From NCBI GenBank assembly GCA_001599755.1, contig BCHX01000005.1, positions 2,104,409 through 2,168,408 of the forward strand: 64,000 bases of DNA. The letters are read 5' to 3'. The notes beneath the pieces were generated by a model. That model did not search any database and was not told the DNA's origin. It worked only from the letters and a program-made list of their open reading frames with translations. The position numbers were made by a program, and so were the translations under genes. Positions 10,404-20,274 of this stretch are shown here, in pieces. Origin of the DNA: Gliomastix tumulicola. Its lineage: Eukaryota; Ascomycota; Sordariomycetes; Hypocreales; Bionectriaceae. The stretch's first letter is position 1. Every line of letters begins with the position of its first letter.

Positions 10404-12395
10404 CTATTTCTCTGACAACCCATTTCCTGCCTTGGAAGCTTCCCTCGCTTTTCGTTCCGCGATTCTGGCGCTGCGCCGAACCGGGGCGGGCTGGGCTTGA
10501 GACGCCTTCCCCTTGGATCTCCTGCGTGAGGCTGCTGCTTTACGGCCCTGTTTTGCGTTCATACTCCTGGGCATTGAAGAGCCAGAGCAGTCGGCTGCTG
10601 TTGCGTCACGAGTGCTGGGGCCTGCTGGCGGATGAGCCGCATGCCTTGGTCGTTTTGAAGGCCGTTCGTCCCCATCTGCGCTAGGACGCTTGCGCTTCAG
10701 GGGCCTGGTCTGGGACTGGCTACTGCTCTCTGCAGACGAGAGATCATGGTCGATCTCTAGCCTCGGACGCTTCGACGGGGACTCTTCAATATCAGAAAGG
10801 TCGTCTCGAGTGCGCTTGGCTCGCGTGGCTCGCGCACTCGGCCCGCCCACATTGGACGTCAGACCTGGTCCTGGGCCGCGCGCGAGTTGCGACTGGGGCC
10901 GTGCAGTGGGAGGATCGGGGTGAAAGGGATGGGGGCTAAAGAGATTGGCGCCGACGAGGCCACTCGCCTCTATATTGTCCGCGTGAGATTCCAATGAGCC
11001 CCCAAAAGCGGCCTGTTGCAAATTTTCTACAACGCGGGTGATGTCAACTTGAGGATTCGAGATCTCCGGCGCCGTTCCCCTCGAGTGAGTTCGACCATTG
11101 CTAGCTCCCGCATCACCGGGACCCACCACCGGAGCTTCTCTAGGACCGTTAGTCGTAGCTCCCGCGGCGGGCGGCCCGAATAGCCAAGAGACACCCGGCC
11201 GAGTTTGGTGATCGCCAGCATGCTGCGCACCGTCTTCAGCAGTCTCATGAGTCCCCTGCTGCTCCTGCTGCTCCTGCTGCTGCTGCTTCTGCTGCTGCTG
11301 CTCCTCCTCCTCCTCCTCCTCTTCCACGCCTCTCTCAGAGACAGCAGGTGACTCGAAGTCCTCCTCCTCCTCGGGACATGGGTCTTCGTGCGTCCACTTC
11401 GGCCCCGGGACGTCGCCCCACTGAGGGTTCCAGACGCCATCCTTGGTCCAGTTATCCTTGACGCTCTCATAGGCCTCTGCGTCGAGATTCAACGTCGGGA
11501 CGGGCGTCTGGTTCATCAGTGCCTGGTGGAACATCTCGTCCCTGATCCATTGCTTCTCCTGGAGGATTTGGTACTTGAACTGCTCGTAGGGGCGGGAGGC
11601 CTCGGGATCGGAGACGGTGGGTCTAGGATTGGCCGTCTTGGGGACGCGTCCGAATAATGTCCGGATGTACTTGACGGGCCGTGAAGGTTTCGTCGGCGGC
11701 TCTGGCGATGGAGAATGGTACCCGAAGAGTGGGCGTTTCTCCTGCTGCTGCTGCTGCTGCTGCTGCTTCTGCGACGCCGGCCCTGGCTCCTTCTCCTCCT
11801 GCTCCGGATCTGGATCGAGGTCAGGGTACTCCTCGTGGCCCCATCGAGCCCCCGGCCGCGCATCGGACACGGTGCAGCTGAACGCACCCCAGAAGGGCCC
11901 GTCACCAACGGTGCCGGACCACCCCGTCGCCATCGGGCAGCTGCCGGGGGCCCAGGCGGGACCCCACTGGTCGCCCCAGATCCCCTGCTCGACCCAGCGG
12001 CGGCGCACGTTGTTCTCGGCGTTGGCGCGCAGGTCCACCGAGTCGTCCCACGGCAGCGTCTGGCGCCGGCCGAAGCGCTCCGTCGAGATCTGGTGCTCCA
12101 GGCGCTCCTGCTCGCGCCGGGCCTGGCTCTTGAACTGGACGCCAGGCACCGACTTGTAGTGGGCCTCGCGGCGCTTCTCCCGCTCGTAGGACTCGTCGGG
12201 GGCGACGGCGGCGGCGGCGGGCGTGTCGAGCTCCGTGGTGTCGCCGGAGGCGGGATAGGGGGGAGGGTCCTGGTCGTAGCGTCGATGCCTCTCGCGGGCG
12301 AGCAGGTCGGGGTTGTCCTGGAGCCGCTGCAGGGCCTCGACTACCCGGGGGACGATATCTTCCTGGCGATTGAGGTTGTTGAAGTAGACTTCCAT
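10404..12395 (-). CDS. 663-aa Q/E-rich, Trp-rich-repeat protein with basic C-terminus
   Basis: A single uninterrupted frame runs from ATG at 12395 to TAG at 10404. The first 40 residues are helical (VVEALQRLQ). Two related Trp-rich modules follow. The first, about residues 125-200, contains RRRWVEQGIWGDQWG and then RWGHEEYPDLDP. The second, about 305-345, contains DNWTKDGVWNPQWGD and PGPKWTHEDPCPEEE. They are separated by a Q8 tract and a Pro-rich linker. After the second comes a mixed E/Q tract (about 355-380). The C-terminal third is rich in K/R/S/P with repeated SKRPR blocks, nuclear-localisation-like, and ends near RRSARIAERKAREA, a motif often seen in fungal chromatin-associated proteins. 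A nuclear role is inference. The neighbour across 12.4-13.3 kb is divergent. Confidence 0.75.
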   Translation of the reverse strand: MEVYFNNLNRQEDIVPRVVEALQRLQDNPDLLARERHRRYDQDPPPYPASGDTTELDTPAAAAVAPDESYEREKRREAHYKSVPGVQFKSQARREQERLEHQISTERFGRRQTLPWDDSVDLRANAENNVRRRWVEQGIWGDQWGPAWAPGSCPMATGWSGTVGDGPFWGAFSCTVSDARPGARWGHEEYPDLDPDPEQEEKEPGPASQKQQQQQQQQEKRPLFGYHSPSPEPPTKPSRPVKYIRTLFGRVPKTANPRPTVSDPEASRPYEQFKYQILQEKQWIRDEMFHQALMNQTPVPTLNLDAEAYESVKDNWTKDGVWNPQWGDVPGPKWTHEDPCPEEEEDFESPAVSERGVEEEEEEEEQQQQKQQQQEQQEQQGTHETAEDGAQHAGDHQTRPGVSWLFGPPAAGATTNGPREAPVVGPGDAGASNGRTHSRGTAPEISNPQVDITRVVENLQQAAFGGSLESHADNIEASGLVGANLFSPHPFHPDPPTARPQSQLARGPGPGLTSNVGGPSARATRAKRTRDDLSDIEESPSKRPRLEIDHDLSSAESSSQSQTRPLKRKRPSADGDERPSKRPRHAAHPPAGPSTRDATAADCSGSSMPRSMNAKQGRKAAASRRRSKGKASQAQPAPVRRSARIAERKAREASKAGNGLSEK
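11236..11330 (-). repeat. CAG/GAG trinucleotide tract coding poly-Q/E
   Basis: The plus strand reads as imperfect CTG and CTC repeats, which encode Gln- then Glu-rich residues of the minus-strand protein. A second tract (about 11741-11770) encodes Q8-9. Both keep the reading frame and are likely length-polymorphic. Confidence 0.8.
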
Positions 12396-13285
12396 TGCGG
12401 TGGCATACTGGGTGGTAGGTAAGAAGCTTCGATCGACGAAGCAGAGCAGAGAAGTGCAAAGAGATGGAGGGCAACGATATAAGTACTCGTAGAGGCAAGA
12501 GGACTGGATTAGTAGGGTCGGAAAGCAAGGCGGTGTTTGTGAACCGTGATTTTAGGAAGCCCGTAGAACGGGCACGTTTTCGTGTGGGGGAGCACAATGA
12601 CCGACTGACTCCACTCATGCACTAAAATTCGGTGACACGAAATATGGGTCTGCTCAAGATTGGCACAATGGGAGTGCCCCCGACGGGCGAGGTTTTATGC
12701 TGATTTTGTGCCTGGCAAGCAGTGACGATGAGACTTGTATGACCTCTGCATACCTGCTTCATGGGGCAGCTGTTGGCGAATGACTGTCGACCGTCGCTCT
12801 GCTGTTTTCGTGTCGTGTCACCGGCGTGCTTTTTTTTCTCTCATTCACCGCCGAGACAGCGGTCATGAACAGAATACCGCCGTGAGCCCCTGAATGACTT
12901 CATCGACGGTGTGACAGCCATCGCCGGTGCCTTGTCCTGACAGCACGGGGGGGAGCCGATAGCTACGGTCTCGATGGTGCTTGTGTGCGTTTATATACAA
13001 CTCGCAGTCATGATACCCAATGAGTGAGAGAAGGCTCGTGGTTTTGGGTGCTTGTGTGCCGGGCACGCGATTCACACTTACTTTGGTCAGTGGCATGGGA
13101 GACACGATGTCTGGTGTCTGGTCGTCATTCACCATTGACCGCGTCCTATATAGGGTCGTTGTGTATGAGCCAGAAGAATGTGTACTCTAGAGAGAGCGTT
13201 GCGGAAGGTGAGACTGTTGCTTGAATTCTACCGAACTTGCTACTAGTTCATACGCTTCAGAAACCTCGATCGCATCGCTATCAAG
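12396..13285. other. divergent intergenic region
   Basis: About 0.9 kb lies between the start codons of the minus-strand Q/E-rich gene and the plus-strand FHA-kinase gene, so it should hold both promoters. No gene or clear regulatory motif was recognised. Confidence 0.4.
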
Positions 13286-15228
13286 ATGCCTCCACGAGAC
13301 CACCCTCACCCACTTGCTATCTTCTCACTAGTCCCCACGAATGAACGCGCAAAGGCAGCCCTCCAGAACCCGACCAACACCCACATCGTATCCCGCGTCT
13401 CCCCCCCAGACAAGCCCACCGTCTTAGGCTTCGACGTCGGCCTCTTCTTCAACCGGGCGGCCAGTTACACCCTTGTCACCATCGGCCGGGCCGGCGACAT
13501 CGTCGTGTCCGGCCCGGGCATCTCCCGCGTCCACTGCTCCTTCGAGCTGCACGACGGCAACAGGCGGGAGATTATGCTCCAGGACCGGTCGATGAACTGC
13601 ACGACGCAGGTCTTGGGCGCGACGGCGCGACGCTTCGACGGCGCGCACGTGCAGCGGCGCGTCCTCGTCGACGATCACACGAACCTCGAGTTCGGCTTCG
13701 GCGGTTCCGCGTGCGACATGTTCACCTTCTCCCTCGTCTGGCACCGGCGGCCGGTGCGCGAGGCACTCGTCGACTTGGAACTCCGGGTGGAGAACCCGCA
13801 GCACGCCCGGACAACCATGGAGGAGCCGGCGACGGAGGCCTGCTCCGGGCCGCTGACTCGGATCCACACGCCGAGGAACGATAACCTTCGCTTCTCGACG
13901 CGCGGGGTGCTCGGGAGCGGGAGCTTTGGCGAGGTCTGGAGGGTGGTTGATGTCGACTCTGGCGGATATCTGGCCGTCAAGCGCGTCAAACGACCGTCCC
14001 TGGCCAGCCACAACTTTCGGCAGGTCAAGCGAGAGATAACGTTGATGTCACAACTGTCACATGCAGGTCCCAGACACACAGACACAAAAATACACCTTCC
14101 CGAAAAAGAAAAAAAAAACGAAAAAAAAAACACACACGTGTTGATAGACCCATGGACTGACCATCTGCTTCCCAGCCGAACATTGTTGAATACAGGGGGG
14201 CCCAGAACGACGGCGAGTACCTCAACATCATCATGGAGCTCAAGTCCGGGAACATGGAGCATCTGATCCGCGACAACGTCTTCACGCGCAACGCTCCCCT
14301 TATCGTCCCTTTCCTCCACCAGATGCTCCAGGCCCTCGACTACCTCGCAAGCGAAAGAGTCATCCACCGGGACGTCAAGCCGGAGAACGTCCTCTACACG
14401 CCGGTGGCGGCTGCGGCTGCTGCGCCTGGGGCGGCGGTCGGCTACCTGTACCAGCTCGCCGACTTTGGCCTGGCCAACTTCGCCCCCGACGCCCGCTCGT
14501 ACGCAGGGACGGGGATCTACATGGCGCCCGAGCTGGACCAGCGCCCGCAACCGCCGCAGACGACCAAGATGGACGTCTGGTCGCTGTTCGTCACCATGGT
14601 GTACGCTCTGAACGTGGCCGGGTTTCGGGACAAGCCGCTGGGGACGTCGGAAGGGAGGGTGAAGGCCGTCCGGGAGGCGGCCGCGGACACGACGCTGGCT
14701 GGCGCGCGGGGGATGGCCGAGGTCGACCCGGAGCGGCGGGCGTCGGCGGGGGACATGCTCGAGGAGCTGTTCGCGGGGGTGGGACGGTCGACCCCGTACT
14801 CGTCTCCCGCGGCGGCGGCGGCGGTGGCCGTGGCGGCAGCTGCTGGGGAGACTGCTGAGGAGACTGCTGAGGCTAAGGCTCCTAAGGCTCCTAAGGCTCA
14901 AGCCGCACAAGCTGCCGAAGCTGTGGACGCGGTGGACGCGGGCCCGAAGCGCCAGGTTCCCGAGGCGAGTCCTGTCGAGATAGTCAGGGTGACCAGGAGG
15001 GGGACGCACCTGCGGGACATGCTCGACGAAGCAAGGCGGCCTCAGGGAGATGCGCCCGCTCGCACGAGAGGGAGGTGCCTCAGAGCGGGAGACCGGAGCA
15101 GACACCGGACCCCGAACCCAGCGCCATATCCGGCACAGAGACGCCCGAGGCAAGGAAGTCCCGATGCCAATGCGCCTCAAGGGCCTGGCGCATCCCCTCC
15201 TGGACCTGCTGAACGGAGGCGGAGATGA
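13286..15228 (+). CDS. FHA-domain Ser/Thr protein kinase (Rad53/Chk2-like layout)
   Basis: Exons 13286-14062 and 14176-15228 give about 609 residues. An FHA phosphothreonine-binding domain covers roughly residues 60-152 (GR67-68, SRVH80-83, N104). The kinase domain follows from about 203, with loop GSGSFGEV (210-217), Lys232, Glu250, PNIVEY at the exon junction, HRDVKPEN (323-330), DFG (355-357) and APE (376-378), so it should be active. The tail after about 450 is Ala-, Pro- and Arg-rich and disordered. FHA-kinase order is that of Rad53/Chk2/Dun1 DNA-damage kinases, but the sequence looks divergent and a checkpoint role is inference. The only junction that keeps the LSH/PNIVEY frame uses a GC donor (GCAGGT) with a CCCAG acceptor. 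No GT donor at this point restores the frame. The neighbouring HET-domain gene is in the same direction. Confidence 0.85.
14063..14175 (+). other. GC-AG intron of the FHA-kinase gene
   Basis: This 113-bp intron starts GCAGGT and ends TTCCCAG. The adjacent GT at 14067 would place exon 2 out of frame with an immediate TGA. The inside is A-rich, with AAAA tracts around 14107-14130. Confidence 0.7.
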
Positions 15229-15766
15229 GGTCAGGCATGGATGGATGCGACTGTAGATGGGGGTATGTTTTTGGTATCGAATGACAGGACGCTGTGACGG
15301 CCAAGGTATCAATGTGAAGAAAAATAATAGGGCATCTCACGCTAATTTCGTGCACTACACACGGCATTTCGTACGCCTACTTTTTTTTTAGCACCAATCA
15401 ACACCAATAATGGCCACACCTCAGTCCCGATCGCTGGCAGAGGACAATGGGCAGTACAGACCAGATCGGCGATCGTTTGCGTCCTCCCAACCTCCAATTC
15501 GTTGCTTCTGATAGGAAAGTCTGGCTACTCATATGCCTCCCGCTGACATTGGTGGTGCATGCTGCAGCGCAAGGTAGGATAGCCCCAGGCTTATGCACGC
15601 TACGGCACGGCAGTGGAGCAAATCACACCCTCCATTATGTACCATTACCTGCCCCAAGACCTATAAGAAGGGCCGGCCTTCGCCCCTCCCATCTGAGAAA
15701 GTGAGGCTGAGCCAGAGCCCATCCGTCTTACATGTGCAGCAAAAACACCACAACACACAGACGACG
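15229..15766. other. intergenic, promoter of HET-domain gene
   Basis: Contains a short poly-T stretch near 15380. I see no gene and no specific motif. Confidence 0.4.
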
Positions 15767-17980
15767 ATGGACTCTCTGCCCGGCCCCCCGGCTCTGTCTG
15801 AGGTCGACCCTGAGACCGACACTGAGACTGAGACTGAGACCGAGACCTGCCTCGAGTGCCTCTCCCTCGATCCCGTGAACGTCATACTGGAGGAGCCGGG
15901 TGGCTGGTACGAGAACAATACTGAGGACGTCATCTCCTTCTTCAACCGTTGGATCCATTTCCTCCGCGCGGTACACATGGGCAAATGCAGCATCTGCCCT
16001 GTCCTCGTCGAGATCCTTTCGTTTTACGGCTTGGACCCCAATACCAGAGACGATGATGAGCTTCATACTAGGATAGAGGTGCGGCTGCCGAACTCCGAGC
16101 AGGGCAACATGCAGCTCATCTTCGACGGCGTATCGGGGGACAGCATCGTTGTGCAGGTCTACGTCTGTATGTGGCAGCAGGAAAGGGTCAAACGTGCCAG
16201 TGGTGCTCCAGAGTTTCGCTGACCGCAATCACCAGCCCGAGGGGATCCCTGGAGGGGCATCCAGCTGCTGCCAGAGAAGCTCCCATACCACCTCTCCACG
16301 CAGGGCCTGCAGTTCATGCGCGCCTGCATCCAAGACTGCGTCGAGAACCACGAGCTCTGCAGGCGACCGAAAGTGCCAGGCCGCCCCGCACGCATCCTCG
16401 ACGTCGGCACGACGAGCGACTCCTCCATCCGCCTCATCGACTTTGACCGCTTCGCGTGCGAGAAGTACGTCGCGCTCAGCTACTGCTGGGGCAGCAGCAG
16501 CAGCAACAGCAGCAGCGGCGGCGACACCCTCAAGCTGCTGTCGCACAACGAGGCCTCCCTCCGCGTCGACGTCAAACTGCACGACCTGCCGAGCACGCTC
16601 GCCGACGCCGTCGAGCTGAGCCGCCGCCTCGGCTTCCGCTACCTCTGGGTCGACGCGCTGTGCATCATGCAGGATAGGCGGCAGGACTGGATCGTCGAGT
16701 CGGCCAAGCTGGCCGGCGTCTACTCCAACGCCTTCCTCACCATCGCCGCCGCCTCAGCCTCGAGCGTCAGCGAGCCCTTCCTCCGCCGCGAGCCGCTCCT
16801 CCCCGGCGAGCAGCCTGTGCCCCTCGGCGAGCCCGTCACCGTCGACCCGTACACCCGCATCTGGAGCAAGGGTTTTCCCAACGGCACCCTGCTCAAGGCC
16901 CGCGTCATCCCGCAGACCGGCATCCACGCCCAGTGGCGGAGGGACGAGGCCAACGAGCTCGACCGCTGGTCCCAGCGCGGCTGGACGCTCCAGGAGCAGC
17001 TGCTCTCGACCCGCATGCTGTGCTTCTTCCACGCCGAGATGCAGTGGAGCTGCCTCGAGGCCGTCACCTGCGAGTGCAACGCCAAGCTCAACCTGCGCAG
17101 GCTCTTCGGCGACAAGCTGCTGGACAAGTGCAAGGCGCCCGCCGACGCGTACTTCTACTGGCAAAAGGTCATCGAGAACTACTCGTTCCGCGCGCTCACC
17201 CAGCCGCTCGACAAGCTGGCCGCCATCTCGGGCGTCGCCGCGCGCGTGCAGGAGAAGACCAGGTCGCGCTACGTCGCGGGCATGTGGATGGGCAACATCG
17301 CGCAGGATCTGCTCTGGCGGAGGGCCGCCGCCGCCTGCCCCACGGACGAGGAGCCCGGCCCGGACTTTGTCGCCCCGACGTTCTCGTGGGCTTCCATCGG
17401 CGCCGAGGTCGACTACTGCCTGTACCGGGACGGCTCCTTCGCCGCGTGGGCAGGCGTCCTCTCCATCGACACACCCGCCACCAGCCCCGACGCCCCGCTC
17501 GCCCTCGTCGAGAGCGGGACGATGAACATCAGGGGCCCGTTGCTCTCGGGCTTCATCGAGGGCACCACCGACGAGGACGTGGTCCTGACACTCGCTGACG
17601 TCCAGGTCGCGATAGTGCTCGACACCCGCGTGGAACACAAGGTCATGGATTTCGCCTACACGGGCCCGCAGAGCGTCGTCCGCCGGGACTCGTTCCAGGG
17701 CCTGACCGCCGAGGAGGCTGCCGCGAAGAGGGGAAGAAACAACAACAACAACGCACACAGACCTGGGCCCAAGCCTCGATCCAAGTGCTGGGCGATGAGG
17801 ATGTGTTCGTACCCGGACATACGGGCAACGGAGTGGATGATTCTCGGTTGTTCTGATAAGAAGCCCGAAGGCTACGAGAGGATAGGGATAGCCACGCACG
17901 ATTTGCGTAAAAAGGTACACTTCGAGCAGCTGGCGCAGATACAGGAGCAAGAGGATAGAGTGACGATCACCGTCATCTAA
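15767..17980 (+). CDS. HET-domain protein (heterokaryon-incompatibility family)
   Basis: Exons 15767-16166 and 16236-17980 (69-bp intron, GTATGT donor, CTGAC branch, CACCAG acceptor, phase 1) encode 714 residues. The N-terminus carries a TETETET repeat, then a region with CSICPVLVEIL. The HET domain spans about residues 205-370: YVALSYCWG at about 211-219, TLADAVELSRRLG, YLWVDALCIMQD, then SAKLAGVYSNAFLTIAA. RGWTLQEQLLSTRML follows about 100 residues later, as in most family members. HET domains are distantly TIR-like and trigger cell death on non-self recognition in some fungi, but most paralogs have no tested role. A Ser tract (SSSSNSSSGG) interrupts the domain just after the first motif. 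Upstream lies the FHA-kinase; downstream is a toxin-like relic. Confidence 0.9.
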
Positions 17981-18225
17981 GGCGGGCGACGGGGCAGAGG
18001 GGAGCAAAGGCCGTTAACGTAAAACTGGTCAAATCATGTTTCTTGACTGAGTGGTGGGCGTTTGCTAGGCCGTCCACGGCTGATCCAAATCAGCTCAGCG
18101 AGCAAGCGGAGAGATGGCGAGTCGGCGGATTATGTATTATACACCAACGACAAGGTGGAAGAAACAACAAAAGGTAAGTCCCTTCAGGAGAAGCCCTTAT
18201 TTGCTCTGGGATACTTTTGCAACCA
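17981..18225. other. intergenic, no gene seen
   Basis: Short spacer between the 3' end of the HET-domain gene and the convergent toxin-like relic. Confidence 0.4.
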
Positions 18226-18580
18226 CTACTCTCTCGTGAAGGCTCTTGACTTAGTGATGAAAAAACTGATCATCGTTGCGTTGAGGTCTAGGAGCTGCGA
18301 TTCAGCAGTACAAGCACACACTTGCATAGAAGTACTCACCATCCACGTCCATCGACACCGCTGGCTGGAGCGAATAATGATCCGACCGTTCATGTACCAG
18401 AAGAAGCTGCTCCGGCAGCATGGCCCCTTCGAGCACAGCGTACACGAGCACAGCGTACACGAGCATATCGCTGCTCGCGAAACTGCCAAGACACGAGCGA
18501 CTGCTGGTAGGGCGAGTTGGGTCGCATCGAGGCACCGTTGGGAGCGGCGTATGTCGCCGGATCCTAACGCCCTGGGCCCT
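18226..18580 (-). pseudogene. broken Tse2-like (ADP-ribosyltransferase-fold) toxin-domain gene
   Basis: Three segments on the minus strand resemble the fungal family named for the bacterial effector Tse2. One frame holds NGASMRPNSPYQQS (about 18542-18500). After a frame change another holds LLLVHERSDHYSLQP (about 18400-18355). A last segment ends TKSRAFTRE before a TAG at 18226-18228. The final junction could be a real intron, because GTGAGT follows at about 18339. The change of frame near 18475 and a perfect 15-bp tandem duplication (18436-18465) suggest the copy is dead. Bacterial Tse2 is a toxic NAD-related enzyme. What the fungal proteins do is not known to me. The assignment comes from recalled family motifs, so an alignment is needed. 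Confidence 0.55.
18436..18465. repeat. 15-bp tandem duplication
   Basis: The unit CAGCGTACACGAGCA occurs twice back to back (18436-18450 and 18451-18465). It keeps the local frame and adds five residues to the toxin-like relic. Confidence 0.9.
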
Positions 18581-18609
18581 GGGCACTCTCGGCGCGGAAG
18601 CCACGCATG

Positions 18610-18830
18610 AAGAAGGCCCTGCCTGTCGTACGAGTTTCGGTTGACCAGCGTTGTGCGTCGTGTCTCGGTACGTGCGGATCGTGGCCACGATGACGGAACC
18701 GGCGACATCCGCGAGAACCTCGGGCGCAGAGACGGAGAAGGCGCCTCTCTTGACAGCCTGATCGTGAATGGGCTCGACATTGTCAACATCAAAAGCCACG
18801 TCTATACAAGACCGTTGATGTCAGTGGTCG
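18610..18830 (-). pseudogene. fragment of 4-hydroxyphenylpyruvate dioxygenase (HPPD)
   Basis: The minus strand reads DVAFDVDNVEPIHDQAVKRG and, in the same frame, GSVIVATIRTYRDTTH. After a one-base frame change it reads TLVNRNSYD. HPPD proteins have these blocks consecutively at the end of their N-terminal VOC domain (the DVAFEVDD, ATIRTYGDTTHT and NRSSY region). The start of the enzyme and the whole C-terminal catalytic VOC domain are missing. Immediately downstream on the same strand the Tse2-like relic begins. HPPD converts 4-hydroxyphenylpyruvate to homogentisate in tyrosine breakdown. This piece cannot do so. Confidence 0.7.
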
Positions 18831-18902
18831 AGCCGCTGCCATAGGCGTAGGTAAAGCTGGCTAGCTCTGCCCCTCCTAGGCCCGGTCTTCTTTTCTCTTT
18901 AC

Positions 18903-18929
18903 GTGTGTGTGTGTGTGTGTGTGTGTGTG
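18903..18929. repeat. (GT)n microsatellite
   Basis: An uninterrupted run of alternating G and T, about 13 units. Confidence 0.95.
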
Positions 18930-18956
18930 CCTCTCGATCAGGTCTGCGATGGCTCT

Positions 18957-18998
18957 TTCAATCGGGCTGCTTCAATCGGGCTGCTTCAATCGGGCTGC
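18957..18998. repeat. 14-bp tandem repeat, three perfect copies
   Basis: The unit TTCAATCGGGCTGC is repeated three times. Decayed variants (CTCAACTGGGCCTGC and similar CTGC-ending blocks) continue to about 19110, which suggests an old minisatellite. Confidence 0.9.
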
Positions 18999-20274
18999 CT
19001 CAACTGGGCCTGCGAGGGGTCTGCGAGAGGTCTGTTAGCCGGGCTGCCTCATTCAGGTCTGCAAGGGATCTGCCTGTGCAAGGGCGTTGGAAGGCCGGGC
19101 TGCTTAGAAGAGGTTGTTTTGATCTACAGATTGGATAGAGGGGGGGTTGTTTTCCAGGGAGCTTTGACTCCTTGGGCCCCCAGACCCCAGCCTGCCAGCA
19201 GCTTTGCTGGCGGCGCCTGCCTCGTCTATCTGCCCCTTCCTACCTCATACTGCAAGTACCTTTGTATTTTTTGGGGTAAGGTACAAAGGTACATTCAACT
19301 GGCCAATCACCATCCTGGGATTTAGACTCTAACAAATGGCCGATCGAATCGCGACGAGGGGGAGACCCGGGGACTTGGTAACAAGGCTCTATGGTAAGGA
19401 GAGGGCCTGGCGAGGTGTCCAACCAGGTAAGATTACTAGAGAGGTTCAGATGGTGTCTAGTACTTGAGATGATAATGCAATACTAGGTGTCACCGAGCGT
19501 TCTCATGTAGCGTTTGACGAGTGTCTCTGCTACTGATTCAACAGGAAAAGCCTTTGCCTCCTCTACCCGCCCATCTCAGCCCATGGCAGGGTCCCAGCGT
19601 GATGTGACGCCGAGCCGTTCCGCACACCCCCCTGATTCCTCGAGCAGCACGCTCTGCAATGCTGGAGGCTATGATCTCTGATCTCCGATCGAGAGACGGC
19701 CATGGCCTAAGCTCTGTGCAGCAATCTCGACCGACCCTCGGCGACCGCAATTTCCCACACTTCCACCGCCGCCTGGTTCCCGCAGCGGATACCGTCGGAC
19801 CGCCGAGACATCTAGACCAGGTACCGCCGTCGACTCGGCATCAGCTCCACGACCCCCGTTCCGATTTCCAACTCCAAGCAACGTGCGATGCTCTACCGAA
19901 AGCCACGATACAGGGTATACACGGATACCAATGACACCAAAAAGGAGTGGAGGGGTTGCACTAGAGATGCCCGAAGACTACCAAGACTGAAGCAAAGGAA
20001 ACAACTTACAACAGCCACGAATCGCCGGTTGTCACAGACCCAAACTACTAATTGGCCGCTTCTGAGCGTATCGATGGGAGTCTCATCTGTTCGGACGAAC
20101 TAACCCGAAGTTCTGCGGAACCAGATTGACTCCTTGGCCGGACACAACACACTTGGGAGAAATGAATACACCATGAGCTTTGATTGGCTGCCCTCATAGA
20201 GCTGTCCCTTTCTTTGTTTTGACACGTCAAGGTCATTATAATGAGGCATTACAAGGGGTTGACAAAGGACACTG

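Larger units (their letters stand above)
18831..20274. other. gene-poor stretch with simple repeats
   Basis: Holds the GT microsatellite and the 14-bp tandem repeat described separately. A plus-strand frame around 19680-19985 is open for about 100 codons and Pro/Arg/Ser-rich, but has no start or domain that I recognise. Confidence 0.4.

Noticed and set aside
13675..15312. 545-codon minus-strand open frame opposite the FHA-kinase gene
   Set aside because: It is Arg/Pro/Ser-rich with no domain and mirrors the GC-rich codons of the plus-strand kinase, whose motifs are clear.
16754..18007. 417-codon minus-strand frame opposite the HET-domain gene
   Set aside because: Antisense shadow of a GC-rich coding exon; Val/Arg/Glu/Leu composition is typical of such shadows.
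19659..19985. Open Pro/Arg-rich plus-strand frames
   Set aside because: No start context, domain or splice chain; several frames are equally open.
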